DNA of 64,000 nt, from NCBI RefSeq assembly GCF_029867415.1, contig NC_081180.1:237344823-237408822 (forward strand). The letters are read 5' to 3'. The position numbers and the translations under genes are program-made. This stretch comes from Vicia villosa (lineage: Eukaryota; Streptophyta; Magnoliopsida; Fabales; Fabaceae). Each line of letters begins with the position of its first letter. Positions within the stretch are counted from its first letter, which is position 1. The notes beneath the pieces are model-generated. The model saw nothing but the letters and a program-made list of their open reading frames with translations, was not told where the DNA came from and made no database searches. This document shows positions 1 to 11,778 of the stretch, one piece after another.

Positions 1-1045
1 GAAGATGAAGATTTCATTCATAATTATTTTTCAAATTTTAGAAATGCTAAAAATTATATTGGAACGTTTGTTACTAATAAATATCTAAGAGTTAATAATT
101 GGAAATTTAATCCAATCCTTAAATCAAGAGATGAGAGTACTTATGAATTTTAGGAAAAATCAAAGAAGGATGAAATCATAGAAAAGTTGAACGAACTAGT
201 TCAATTACATAAAAATGAAGGCATAAGCTCTAAAACTGAAGAATCCTTAACACATTAATTAAACTCCTATAAACAAACTCCCATGGTTTCTATCGAAAGA
301 ACACACTCAGTAGTTGAATGATTCTTGGAAGATTCAATATCGAATAAATGAACTTCTTCTATGGGGGGGGTATGAAGAACAGGCATCGTCAAATGAAATA
401 TTTAAAAGAGGAGAAAATGAAGCATCCACATATGAAGAATAATCAACCTTAGGGAGAACCATATAAGAATCCTTTCCAACGAAGAAGATGAGGTTTACTT
501 GAAAATTGTTTACAAGGAATATAATTATGTGGTAAGCCATCTTTACAAGCGCTAGTTTAAAATAAGTGCTAGTTAATTAAGGAAAATGATAAGTTTAAAA
601 AACATAACTTATACCATAAGGAGTATTTAGAGTTTCTCTAAGAAAGTAATAAAATGCGTAAGTTCGAAATTGCTAATATTAGAAATTCAATTGAAACTTG
701 TGAGACCTGTGTCTCGTTGAAAAAGGAAGTGACAAACCTACATGAAACCCTAAGTAAATTTACTTAGGGCAAAGAAAACCTTTACTTGATCTTATCAAGT
801 CAAAGACCTTCCTTAAATAAAAGTGGACTAGGCTTTAAATTAGATAAAACAACTAGTAAAGGATTAAATAGGAAGAATCGACTCGTTTATAAATGCTTAT
901 GTTGCAACAAATTTGCCCATTTAAGGCTCATTTTGTTTTGATAAGTTAAAAAGGTCTAAAGGTAATAATCCTAGACCTTCTAGAAGAACTAACGCATTTG
1001 GACCCAATAAATTTTAGGTGCCAAAGATGAAACACTAATATGTTT
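1..1045 (+). pseudogene. decayed SIRE-like Ty1/copia gag fragment
   Basis: Non-contiguous coding traces of a copia gag with stops in every frame. The first ~325 bases match 4712-5040 closely (about 80-85% by eye), a segment that lies downstream of a gag start there. Near 895-945 a stretch reads as a worn CCHC zinc knuckle (C-L-C-C-N-K-F-A-H), and about 1000-1025 it reads like the G-P-N-K-x-W-V-P-K segment that follows the knuckle in SIRE-type gag. No intact ORF survives. SIRE lineage is inferred from these motifs and from LTR character further on; a different copia lineage is possible. Confidence 0.5.
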
Positions 1046-1942
1046 TGCATGGATGCTTTACCACTCTAAGCCTTAGGACGTTTTAAATGAAGTAATGCAA
1101 AGCAAATAGTATACTCTTGAGTATACAATGGTTTATAAATTCAAAGTCTCTGATCTAGGAATGATCGATGATGGTGGATATCAATGATGGTGATCAAAAC
1201 AAATTGATCCTTAATGATGAACTAACCTCATAGTAGGTTGAGTGTATATATCTATGATAGACATATCTATCTCGTTATTTAACCAACTCTCGTATCCAAG
1301 GATTCATAGAGAATGAGACACCATAATGTACTGGTGTTCCCTTAAAAGAGGGAAATTTTTATCAAGGCTTCTTGATATTTGAGGTAGTACACAACTTTAA
1401 ATTTAAAATAATCGAGAAACTTTGATTAATCTTTCAAAATAATGCGCTTAATTTCACTCATCAATTAAAATATTTTTGCTAACCAAATAAACTAGCTTTC
1501 TAGTCATTTATAGAGAAGCGGTGCAAATAAACTAGGCAGGGGTGCAAAAGAGAAAGTAAAAGCAAATCCAACACAAGGCCCAAAATCACAAATGCTGAAA
1601 ATATCCTAACCAATCGATTGCCGTCATGGCTCAATCGATAGAATACCCTCAAAATTCAAATATTTGAAATTTGGCGCACACAACAACATCTAGGTGGTTG
1701 GGAAATAAATACAACGACTATAAAAAACGACTATCTCCCATAATTTAAAGCTTCTAATTGTTTGGAGGCTTAATCCAATCGATTGGGTAGTAACAATAAA
1801 TAGATATAAGTGCGAAGAAAATCTTGGTTTAGCTAAGGGACTAACTGTTTCAAGTTCATGTATGGAAGAAAGACTGATTGTTTCTCTTTGCAAGTTCATG
1901 TTTGGAAGAAAGACTAACAGTTTCTCTTTGTTGTTCATTATT
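1046..1942. mobile_element. decayed copia LTR-like sequence, left part
   Basis: Non-coding and AT-rich. It contains AATCGATTG-type motifs near 1610-1640 and 1778-1786, common in legume SIRE LTRs. The sequence appears to resume at 4163 after the MULE insertion and to end near 4487 just before a primer-binding-like site. The left limit could not be fixed. A 40-bp unit is duplicated in tandem at 1851-1890 and 1891-1930. Confidence 0.4.
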
Positions 1943-2671
1943 GGGTTAATAGGCATTTACACTCCTGTAATGTTAGCGAATTTTGCTTTTCCCCCCTCTG
2001 TAACGACCGTTTTTCTTTAATTATTTATTTATGTGAATTAATTGTGCATTATGTGTTAATTATATGTTTAATTGATTTTATGTTGTTTTATTTGGGAATT
2101 GTTAGTGAATAATATAAGTTAATAAATTAGGAGAGTTATTGGGCTTAAGGTAGTATTAGTAAGTGAGGGGTGTTAGTTAGAGCCCATTAGTAATTTAAGA
2201 TAGTAAGGGTTTAACTAAAACAAGGGTTTTAGAGGAAATAGAAATTAGAAGTTCATTTTGGGGTTTTTGGTGAAAGAAGAGAAGAGTAGAGTGAAGAGAA
2301 AGAGGGGAATCTCAAGGTTGAAGCTAGAGTTGTCTTCAATCCAAACATAAGGTAAGGGTGGGATTCTTTCATGCTAAAGGGATGTATGATGATGTTTTGG
2401 GTGGGATTTAATTGTATGTTGCATCCATGGAAGTTGTGTGTAGAGATGTTAAGGTCCATGAACAAATGCTTGATTTGATGATTTGAAATGTGTTTAAATT
2501 GATGTTATGATGTTATAAGACCCATAATATGTGTTGTATTTGTGTTTATACCATGTATTCTGGGGTTGCTCGTGATGTTTGATGTTTTCCAACTTGATTG
2601 GGTTGAGTTTAGGGGTTTTGGGGTGGGTTTCGTGTGCTGTTTTCTGTGTTTGGGATTTTCTGAAAAATCGC

Positions 2672-2870
2672 CAGTTCGCGCCGCGAACCCTTGTGCGCGC
2701 CGCGAACCCCTTGGCAGAAAGTTGGAGATTTTTGGATTCGCTCAGTTCGCGCCGCGAACCCTTGTGCGCGCCGGAACTGCTTGGCAGAACCTTAGAAAAT
2801 ATTTGATTCACTCAGTTCGCGCCGCGAACCCTGTTGGCGCCGCGAACCCTGTTTTGCAGAACTTTTCCTA
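2672..2870. repeat. three ~71-bp GC-rich tandem units inside the solo LTR
   Basis: Units start at 2672, 2743 and 2813, each opening with CAGTTCGCGCCGCGAACCC. The core TTCGCGCCGCGAA is nearly self-complementary. Base composition is strikingly GC-rich against an AT-rich LTR. The second and third copies are diverged. Confidence 0.8.
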
Positions 2871-3145
2871 AACTTTGAAATGCTGTATCTTTTGAACCGT
2901 AACTCCTTTTTAAGTGCCGTTTGAACCTACGTGAAGCCTTAATTGATGTCTTGCCGTAGAATATGCTTTGTATAACTTTGAATACTCTTGGAATCTTCTT
3001 GAATTGGATTTTGTTGACATTGGATATCCGGAATTGATTATGTCGCTTAAGTTGATCATGTCGCTTACGTGGATTGTGTTGTTCGAGTCGATTATGTCGT
3101 GAAGTGTGATTGTGAATGTGCATCATTGAGTCACATTCATTGCAT

Positions 3146-3235
3146 TGTTTGAGACGGCCCTAGTGGCAAATGTTTGAGACGGCCCTTGTGGCGAATGTTT
3201 GAGACGGCCCAATGGCAATTGTTTGAGACGGGAGT
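3146..3235. repeat. 25-bp tandem repeat (about 4 copies) inside the solo LTR
   Basis: Copies start at 3146, 3171, 3196 and 3220, each beginning TGTTTGAGACGG. The last copy is partial. Confidence 0.8.
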
Positions 3236-4162
3236 TTTACTCCAATGGTACCACATGCATTTGCATTGTTCGAGTTGCATAAGTAAAGTCGTATGACGAG
3301 TCGTATTTGAATATTTGTGTGTGCATAACATGAACGTTATCTTGTGTCAATTTGACGGATGTTTCGTTGAGTATATGTGATAAATGACTATGTATGCCTT
3401 AATTGAGATTGATATTATTGTTGTCGGTAAGATGTTGAATGTTGTGAATAGTAGTAAGTGATATATGTTGAGAAGTGGTGACCGATGTATGATTATTTCT
3501 CCGCTTTGAATATTATCATACGCTTCTTTATAATGATTGATATCTCACCCTTTCTGTTTGAATGTTACCCTCCGTTGGTAACGTGCAGGTAATGACGCGG
3601 AGTAGTCATGTACCTATAGCTCGAGTCGGTGTGTGTCGATGCTCTGATACGTAGCACTCGGGGAATGTTGGATTACTTGTTTATGTTTTGGTTTCTTGTG
3701 TTTATCCTTGTTAAACCTTGTCTTTATATTATGCTGAGACTTTTTAGATGTATCGTGCCGTGTTTGGCCGTGATATTATGAGTTGTATTGTTGTTGACAT
3801 ATGATTTTCCGCTGCGATGCAAGTACTTGATTGGGTGACAATGATTAATGATTTCGACATTGTTCTCCTACATGTGTGTTATGTATCTAAGTGATTGAGC
3901 ATGATATATGTATGTGATTTTGTTGTTTAAAATGTGATGCTCCGAATCGTTATGTTCAGTTTGCTTGAAATTTTGTACTCTGGTATTCCTCTTTATTGCG
4001 GGGTAGATTTGGGGTGTTACACCCTCCGTTGCCAAAAGCAGGTTTTGGCAACGATTTTTTTTAAAAAAACCGTTGCCAAAACCTGCCTTTGGCAACGGAG
4101 GGGGGAAAAGCAAAATTCTCTAACATTACAGGGGTGTATATGCCTATTAACCCTTCATTATT

Positions 4163-4505
4163 TGGTTGGAAATTAGCCTGAATCTTCTTATTTTTATTGT
4201 ATAAGGGGGTTTGAGAGTTCATCCTACTAAAAGCTCTTAAGAATTATTGTATACTTTCAAGATCAAATCTTAGGGAAAAGATTAAGTCTTGTTGACTGAA
4301 CCTGTGTAAATATCTGATGTCATTTCTCTTATCCTTAACTCTTTACTTTCCACATATTTACTTCCGCTGTTATTTATTTAAAAAAATAGTTTTAGACTGT
4401 AAAAATAATAACAAAATGTTTTCAAACTATCGTTTTTATAAAACTCAAAATTCACCCCCTCTTGTGTATGAAGTCACATGTTCAACAAGTGACATCAGAG
4501 TCTAA
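4163..4505 (+). mobile_element. right end of decayed copia LTR plus primer-binding-like site
   Basis: The sequence ends TTCAACA at 4487 and is followed at once by AGTGACATCAGAG. That resembles a worn initiator-Met-tRNA primer site (TGGTATCAGAGC in intact copia elements). Fifty bases later a gag-like start codon occurs. The order LTR end, primer site, gag is the normal 5' organisation of a copia element. Confidence 0.5.
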
Positions 4506-4539
4506 CTCTTGTTCATAGATTAATTATCTCAGGAGGAAT

Positions 4540-5087
4540 ATGACTTTGATCACCATTTTTGACGAGATATCTTTCTTAAACACACCTCAATCATTTAATG
4601 GTGCTAGGTTTGAATTATAGAATTCTAGATTTAGAATATTGATTCAGAGTATTTATTTTGAATTGTGGAAAACTCTAATCAACAGTCCATTTATCCCTAC
4701 TCACTAAATAAATGGCGAAGAATATGATGATTTCATTCATAAATGTTCTTCTAAATTTATAAATGTTAGAAATTAAATTGGAACGTATGTTACTAACAAA
4801 TATCTTAGAGTTAAGAATTGTAAATTTAATCCAAACCTTAAATTAAGAGATGGGAGTATTTATGAATTTCAAGAAAACTCAAAGAAGGATGAAATCATAG
4901 AAAAGTTGAACGAACTAGTTCAATTACTTAAAGATGAAGACATAAGGTCAAAAATTTAAGAATCCTTAGCAAATTTATCAAATTCCTATCAAACAACTCC
5001 TATGGTTTCTTTGAAAGAACATACTCAGTAGTTGAACGACCCATTTCGAGTCACATTGCAGCTATCCCATACTTTTGGACTTGCCCA
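4540..5087 (+). pseudogene. decayed SIRE-like copia gag, 5' part
   Basis: ATG at 4540 opens a frame resembling the N-terminus of SIRE gag (FNGARFEL... FELWKTLI). In-frame stops fall near 4617, 4705, 4773 and 4960. The frame is followed to about 5040, where the younger Tork copia element is inserted at 5088. The segment from 4712 repeats bases 1-325 of the window, so two related elements or two pieces of one array lie in the same orientation. Non-functional. Confidence 0.55.
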
Positions 5088-5513
5088 TGTGAGATATTGG
5101 ATCGAACTCTAGTATGGTCGAAGGATAGCTTCTTGGTTCGACAGGATTAAGCATGAAGTCGAAGGTTGTTCACATGCTTGTGTCGAAGATGCTAGGGTTG
5201 TTAGCATGTTAAATTAGGTTTTAGTGTTTAAACCCTAATTTGTTAAGTTAGCTTGTTTATTAAGTTGGCTTGTGTAATGGGCCTTGTGGAAAAAGCCCAT
5301 TAGTAAATTTTATTATAAATAACATACTAGTCTCTCATCATTGCTAAGCTGCAAATCCTAATTTAGGGTGAGAGAGGTTATTTGTTATTCTTGTAAACTT
5401 GTAATCTTGTTTTAAGAGAAAGTAAAAGAATAGCAGTTATAACCAATTCTTGTGTTCTTCTCATCTTCCCTAACTCCTATTATATTTTGTTCTTGACATC
5501 GTTTTTCACAACA
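5088..5513 (+). repeat. 5' LTR of the copia element
   Basis: Begins TGTGAGATATTGG and ends TTCACAACA. A TATAAATA box lies at 5314-5321. It differs from the 3' LTR by about four substitutions and one ~9-bp deletion near 5305, so insertion is recent. Confidence 0.93.
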
Positions 5514-5538
5514 AATTGGTGCGGTGAGCGTGGAGAAG

Positions 5539-6290
5539 ATGTAATCAACAAAGTATGAGATTGAAAAGTTCACTGGAGTGAATGATTTCGGTCTGTGGCG
5601 CTTGAAGATGAAAGCCCTACTGGTTCAGCATGGTTGTTTGGAAGCGCTGAAAGGAGAGGCAGCCATGAATGTTGCATTAACGGCAGCGGAGAAGACAACT
5701 ATGATCGAGAAAGCACACAACGCAATTCTGTTGAGCCTTGGTGATAAGGTTCTACGACAGGTATCAAAGGAGACGACGACATCAGGGTTGGGCGAAACTT
5801 GAAAGTTTGTATATGACCAAATCGCTGGTAAATCGACTCTACCTAAAGCAGGCTTTATATTCATTCAAGATGATTGAAGACAAATTGTTGGATGAGCAGT
5901 TGGATATGTTCAACAAGCTGATTCTTGATCTTGAAAATATTGATGTGAAGATCGATGATGAAGATCAAGCGATGTTACTATTGTGCGCTTTGCCTCGATC
6001 ACATGCTCACTTCAAAGAAACTCTCTTGTATGGAAGGGAGTCCCTGACCTTTGAAGAAGTTCAATCAGCCCTATATTCAAAGGACCCGAACGAACGAAAG
6101 GAGCATAAACCTTCGACTGTTGGTGAAGGTTTGGCCGTTAAAGGAAAACTCTTACAAAAGGATGGTAAGTTTGACAAGAATAAGGGAAAAAGCCAGTCGA
6201 AGTCCTACAGTGGCTAAGCATCTGGCATTCGATGCTATCATTGTAAGAAGGAAAGTCACACAAGAAAGGTGTGCCCTGAACGCCTGAAAG
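5539..6290 (+). pseudogene. copia gag (broken)
   Basis: Capsid/nucleocapsid protein of the retrotransposon, packaging its RNA in cytoplasmic particles. The ATG at 5539-5541 is followed directly by a TAA (5542-5544). The gag frame then runs open until a one-base frameshift around 5785-5795, continues in the next frame, and meets a TAA at 6215-6217. Just beyond this stop the same frame encodes a perfect CCHC zinc knuckle (C-YH-C-KKES-H-TRKV-C, about 6230-6271), showing the stop is a mutation rather than the natural end. Domain order and Tnt1-like sequence make the family assignment firm. Confidence 0.88.
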
Positions 6291-7564
6291 ATCATGGAGG
6301 TAAGGATAATGGCAATGCTGCCATTGTTCAAGATGATATCGAATCATCCGATGTTCTTGTGGTTTCAAGCAGTGACTCTACGAAGGAGTGGATTATGGAT
6401 TCAGGTTGCACTTGGCACATGACTCCAAACAAAGACTTGTTCGAGGAATTATGTGATCAAGATGGTGGATCAGTATTGCTGGGAAACAACAAGGCTTGCA
6501 AGATTGCAGGTGTTGGATCTGTGAGGTTCAAGCTCCATGATGAGTCAATAAGGTTGTTGACTGAAGTCAGGTATGTTCCTGATTTGAAGAGAAATCTGCT
6601 TTCTCTTGGTGAATTCGACAAGAAAGGATATGTTTTCTAAGGAGAGAACAATATCTTAAAAGTCATGAAGGGGTCGAAGGAAGTCTTGAGAGGCGTGAAG
6701 AAACAAGGCTTGTATACCCTTGAGGCTGAAGTTGTAAGTGGTTCGACAAATGTTGCATCCACGAAACCATTGTCGAAGACAGAAATCTGGCACATGAGAT
6801 TGGGCCATGTCAGTGAAAGGGGTCTGGTCGAATTAGGAAAACAAAATCTGCTTGGTGGAGACAAAGTCGAAAAGCTGAAGTTTTGTGAACCCTGTGTACT
6901 TGGAAAATCTTGCAGAGTGAAGTTCAACAAAGGCAAACAAAGAACACATGGATCCCTTGACTACATCCTTGCTGATCTTTGGGGACCTGCAAGGTGTGCA
7001 TCACATTCTGGGGCGAGGTATTTCCTATCCATAGTAGATGATTATTCCAGAAAATTATGGGTATTCATCCAGAAGACTAAGGATGAAACTTTTGAGAATT
7101 TCAAAAGTTGGAGGACTCTGGTCGAAAATCAAACTGGCAGGAAGGTCAAGAGGTTGAGAACCGATAATGGCCTTGAATTTTGCAATGAAGCGTTCGACAG
7201 TTTTTGTGCTGACTCCGGTATTGCAAGTCATATAACTATTGCAGGTACTCCACAGCAAAATGGTTTGGCTGAAAGGTTTAATCAAACTATTTTGGAGAGA
7301 GTCAGATGCATGTTGACTAGTGCGGGGTTAAAGAAGGTGTTCTGGGCTGAGGATGTTTCGACAACAACATATCTGATAAACAGATGTCCTTCGATAGCGT
7401 TAGATATGAAGACACCTGAAGAAGTTTGGTCGGGACATTCACCAGATCTCGACAAAATGAGAGTATTTGGCTGTGTAGCCTATGCTCACATTAGGCAAGA
7501 CAGGGTCGAACCTAGAGCTCTGAAATGCATGTTCATGGGATACCCTGAAGGAGAAAGCTTATAG
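6291..7564 (+). pseudogene. copia protease and integrase (broken)
   Basis: Continues the gag frame. The aspartic protease has the WIMDSGCTWHM active-site segment near 6390-6420. A TAA at 6638-6640 interrupts the frame, which then resumes. Integrase shows the HHCC finger (HMRLGH ... CEPC, about 6790-6895) and the catalytic triad D in LADLWGP, D in LRTDNG and E in GLAERFN. The frame is lost near 7555 by a one-base shift; translation continues in the neighbouring frame through the integrase tail. Integration of cDNA could not be served by this copy. Confidence 0.88.
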
Positions 7565-9488
7565 ACTATGGTGCCTAGAGACAGGTCACAGGAAGTGTAT
7601 CACCAGTCGAGATGTAGTTTTCAATGAAGCTGAAATAGCTTTCAAGAAAACTGATGATGATGGTCGAAGTGTAGAAGAGCTGGAACAGGTAGAGATTCCT
7701 GTTGAGGTGGAGCATGTTGATGCTGAATTGCATATCCATGATGAAGTCGAAGAAGAAGCAGAAGATGCTGAGGAAATTGAGGAAACTGTCGATGACTACC
7801 TATTGTCAAGAGATAGGTCGAGAAGAGCCATCAAGCCACCTCAGATACTTGGATATGCAGATCTTATAGCTTATGCCTTAATCTCTGCAAGTGAGGTTCT
7901 AGACGAAGAACCTAGAGACTACAAGGAAGTTATGAGGAGTCGAAATAAGACTGAATGGCTAAAGGCCATGGATGATGAGATGAAATATCTTCATGATAAT
8001 CATACCTGGGAACTGATCAAGAAACCTGCTGGGGCAAGGTTAGTCAGTTGTAAATGGATTTTCAAAGTTAAGGAAGGAATCGAAGGAGTGACGTCGAAAA
8101 GATACAAGGCAAGGTTAGTTGCAAGGGGTTTCACTCAAAAAAAAGGTGTCAAATTCAATGATGTGTTTTCTCCTGTTGTGAAGCATAGGTCCATTCAAAT
8201 GTTGCTTGCCATGGTGGCACAGTACGACCTTGAACTGGAACAGATGGATGTGAAGACTGCGTTCTTGTATGGTGATCTAGATGAAACAATCCTGATGAGG
8301 CAACCTGAAGGGAATGTCGAAAAGGGGAAGGAAGAATATGTGTGCAAACTGAAGAGATCTTTATATGCGCTGAAACAATATCCTCGACAGTGGAATAGGA
8401 GATTCGACAAGTTCATGGCACGCATAAGTTTCATTAGAAGTCAGTTTGACCACTATGTTTACTTTCGATTTCGACCTGGTAATTCATTTGTTATTTTGTT
8501 GCTTTATGTGGATGATATTATCATAGCAAGCAACAATGTCGAAGATGTGATGAGGGTGAAGGCTCAACTCAATAAGGAGTTCGATATGAAGGATCTAGGA
8601 GTTGCTTCCAGGATTCTTGGAATTGACATTCGAAGAGATAGAAAGAAGTCAAAGTTATGCTTATCTCAAGAGGCATATCTACGGAAGATTCTCGAAAAGT
8701 TTGGTATGTCGAATTCGAAGCCAGTTGTGACTCCAACAAATCCTCAATTCAAGTTGAGTATTGATCAGTGTCCCAGTACTGATGTCGAAAGAGCCTATAT
8801 GAATAGCATCCCATATGCTAATATAGTTGGTTCTTTGATGTATGCTATGGTTTGTACTAGACCCGACATAGCATATGCAGTAAGTCTTGTAAGCAGGTAC
8901 ATGGCGAACCCTGGAAAGGCTCACTGGCAAGCATTGGAGTGGATTTTAAGGTACATAAATGGGTCTCTGAACAGAGTCCTAATTTATGGTGGAGCCTTGG
9001 GTGAATATAGTAAAGCAGAAATTGAAGGATATGTCGACTCTGATTATGCAGGTTGTATGGATTCCAAAAAATCTATTTCCGGATATGTTTTCACTATGTT
9101 TGGCACTGCAATTAGTTGGAAAGCAACACTTCAGAAGGTTGTTGCTCTATCAACCACTGAAACGGAGTATATTGCCCTAACTGAAGCTGTGAAAGAAGCA
9201 TTGTGGCTTGAAGGTTTTGCGAAGGAGCTGAAACTTCAAGGTCGAGGTATCACTCTTAAATGTGATAGTCAGAGTGCAATACACCTGTCGAAGAATTCAG
9301 CCTATCATGAGCGAACTAAGCACATTGATGTGAGGCTGCATTTCGTCAGAGGAGTAATCGAGCGTGGAGAAGTCCAAGTGCTGAAGGTTTCGATTGAAGA
9401 CAATCCTGCTGATATGATCACCAAGACATTTCCGAGTTGCAAGTTTTTCCACTGTATGCAGTTGATAAAGCTGCATGAAGAAAGCTAG
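7565..9488 (+). pseudogene. copia reverse transcriptase-RNase H (open part of a broken polyprotein)
   Basis: An uninterrupted frame covering the integrase tail, RT and RNase H. RT carries the copia signature FSPVVKHRSIQ, the DVKTAFLYGDL segment and the catalytic YVDD at 8505-8516. RNase H shows the D in YVDSDYAG, E in TTETEYIAL and D in CDSQSAIH. The frame stops at 9488, 43 bases before the 3' LTR, as expected. It has no start of its own because it is normally part of the gag-pol precursor; in this copy it is cut off from gag by upstream lesions, so it is listed as a pseudogene although its own sequence looks intact. Confidence 0.88.
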
Positions 9489-9531
9489 TTTGTTCCCTTG
9501 ACGTTGTAGAGTTAGGTCCAAGGTGGAGATT

Positions 9532-9966
9532 TGTGAGATATTGGATCGAACTCTAGTATGGTCGAAGGATAGCTTCTTGGTTCGACAAGATTAAGCATGA
9601 AGTCGAAGGTTGTTCACATGCTTGTGTCGAAGATGTTAGGGTTGTTAGCATGTTAAATTAGGTTTTAGTGTTTAAACCCTAATTTGTTAAGTTAGCTTGT
9701 TTATTAAGTTGGCTTGTGTAATGGGCCTTGTGGAAAAAGCCCATTAGTTAGTATGTTAGATTTTATTATAAATAGCATACTAGTCTCTCATCATTGCTAA
9801 GCTGCAAATCCTAATTTAGGGTGAGAGAGGTTATTTGTTATTCTTGTAAACTTGTAATCTTGTTTTAAGAGAAAGTAAAAGAATAGCAGTTATAACCAAT
9901 TCTTGTGTTCTTCTCATCTTCCCTAATTCCTATTATATTTTGTTCTTGACATCGTTTTTCACAACA
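9532..9966 (+). repeat. 3' LTR of the copia element
   Basis: 435 bp, TGTGAGATATTGG...TTCACAACA, nearly identical to 5088-5513. It retains the 9 bases missing in the 5' LTR. TATAAATA lies at 9767-9774. Confidence 0.93.
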
Positions 9967-11341
9967 ACCCACATTCATAATGAAAATGTAGGCTAGCAAT
10001 GTTGATATTATATGCAGATGTCTAGAAGGATTATTCATTAATTAACTTGAAGACTGGAGATCAAGAATCGACCTTCCTTCAAATACATTACGACCACTTA
10101 TAAAAACTTCTGACAAGATAATATAAACAAAATTAGCCACCTCGAATATTAAAAGAAAAGGCGACAACTTGAAATCATGTGTTTAATTTATGTTAGACAT
10201 CCCATATGAAGTCATACTCCTAAACTTCATAAATGAAGAATCATCATGTAAAAGGAATATGTTCACCTTCTTAAGAAAGTTAACTCGACAAAATCAAACA
10301 CCCATATGAAATTCTTCTTGGGATATCAACTCCAAATTATAAAAATTTACCATTTCACTTTCTTTGATTATTAACTTGGGGGACAATTGATTTGGATGAC
10401 CCTAAGCCTAATCCATCAGAAAAACTATCATAAACATACGACTCAATTGAATGGTCACACTACTCTAACACGTTTGTTGTGATTATAGGGACTTATGCAA
10501 AGATAAATGTGGAAACAAGGGCAAAGGTCAAGTCACTATTGTGACAATTACAATCCTTATCCATAAAATTCAAATTTTTGATAATTTCTTGACTAGGCAT
10601 ACATGCCCTTCATATTTGATTGATCTAATGCCCAATCCATTGAATGTCATACCACTAGTCTTGGGATCTGAAGTATTTCACTATCCGTACACCTACTCAA
10701 GCCTATCATATCACAAAGGTAACAAGATCTTGATGGTTTTTCTTTAAGGTAATTGGAGACAACTATCCTCAAAAGAATGATCTAGAATTTTGTAATTTTA
10801 AGGTTGTCACGCCCTCACATTTTTCTACACTATGGTTAACTAAGCACTTGAATATCACCAAATAATATAGACATTTAGATCCTTTGAACCATGAGATGGT
10901 CATACTCTTATGACATCTCTCACATGATATAACTGTCCCTAAAGAAGATTCTAGGACCTCTTAACCTACAATCCTACTATAAAGTCGAGCCTACAATCCA
11001 TACACATATGCACACTATTCTAGAAATCCAAAACCTCACAACTACGACAGTTATTAACTTGATTGTCAGAGTGTTTGTAGATACACCTCCACCACCAGAC
11101 ATAATACAAAAAATCACCTTATCAGACATTCATCTCAAATACCTTAAATAACAATTGAAAGAAAAGGTCCTATCAAATCACCTTTCAAACAAAATAGAAA
11201 GATCTATTATCATCTCTAACTTCTAATTCATCGTCAACATACTTTAAGAGTCTGCTCCATCATTTTTCTTGTAGTCATCTCTTTAATTCACCTCAAATTA
11301 TAAACCTAACTCAAAAGGAATGTTACACGCCATTATTTTTT
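9967..11341. other. no recognisable gene; AT-rich spacer
   Basis: Should be the right flank of the target into which the copia element inserted. All frames are broken. A few short stretches read as weakly protein-like around 10440-10760, but I could not tie them to a family. No LTR, TIR or tandem structure was seen. Confidence 0.4.
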
Positions 11342-11778
11342 GAGAATTTCTCAATAGACCCCTTGAATATCTTAGCCACCTAGCGAAATTCCAATTATGC
11401 CCCCTGCTTCTGTAGATGCATATTCGGAAGCACTTTTTTTTTTCAAAAAATTTGTTTCTTTCCGTAAGTGCATCTACAGAACGTGTTAATTCAGAGTGTT
11501 CCGTTGATGCACCTACAGAACAATCTGCTATTTTTAAAATTACATACATTTCACTCAAAAACTTAATTTTCATAACAACAATGGAAAATCCAATTACAGT
11601 CAATTAAAGTAATGCAATTTAAACGCATTAGTAAATAGGACACCAAAAAAACACATCGTATAAATCGTCGAATAATAATGTCGAATACATATATCAAATC
11701 CTCGTACAAAAATAAAATTAAAATACCGATATGAAATAAATCCGTCGGCATCACTACTGTGTGTGTACATCATCCTGC

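Larger units (their letters stand above)
1999..4021 (+). mobile_element. solo LTR of a Ty3/gypsy-like element
   Basis: This 2,023-bp block begins TGTAACGACCG and ends GGGGTGTTACA, giving TG...CA termini with a short terminal inverted repeat. It is flanked by a perfect 5-bp target duplication, CCCTC (1994-1998 and 4022-4026). No internal region or second LTR is present, so it is a solo LTR left by LTR-LTR recombination. The TGTAAC...GTTACA ends and the length suggest a chromovirus (Tekay-like) family, an inference only. ORFs across 2494-2871 come from GC-rich repeats in the LTR and are not genes. Confidence 0.85.
1943..4153. mobile_element. MULE-type foldback MITE interrupted by a solo LTR
   Basis: The ends are long inverted repeats beginning GGGTTAATAGGCAT: 1943-1998 pairs with 4098-4153 with only a few mismatches. 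The exact 9-bp direct repeat TTCATTATT flanks the element (1934-1942 and 4154-4162), the duplication length expected of Mutator-like transposons. Without the inserted LTR and its duplicated target the element would be about 183 bp and almost entirely self-complementary, including the CCGTTGCCAAAA / TTTTGGCAACGG arms at 4026-4100. It has no coding capacity, so it would have been mobilised by a transposase elsewhere. It sits inside the decayed copia LTR. Confidence 0.85.
5088..9966 (+). mobile_element. young Tork/Tnt1-like Ty1/copia retrotransposon
   Basis: A complete 4.9-kb element: 5' LTR 5088-5513, primer-site region from 5514 (ATTGGTGCGGTGAGCGTGG, not the usual Met-tRNA type), gag-protease-integrase-RT-RNase H in that order (copia order), purine tract AAGGTGGAGATT before the 3' LTR 9532-9966. 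Flanks GCCCA (5083-5087) and ACCCA (9967-9971) fit a 5-bp target duplication with one change. The coding region carries two frameshifts and three nonsense codons but the RT-RNase H part is open. Tork placement rests on Tnt1-like gag wording (SLYMTKSLVNRLYLK) and is inference. Confidence 0.9.

Noticed and set aside
2542..2871. ORF with Ala/Arg repeats
   Set aside because: Lies inside the solo LTR across the GC-rich 71-bp repeats, with rival frames on the other strand.
9967..11341. A degraded coding region
   Set aside because: Some phrases look protein-like, but stops are frequent and no family could be named.
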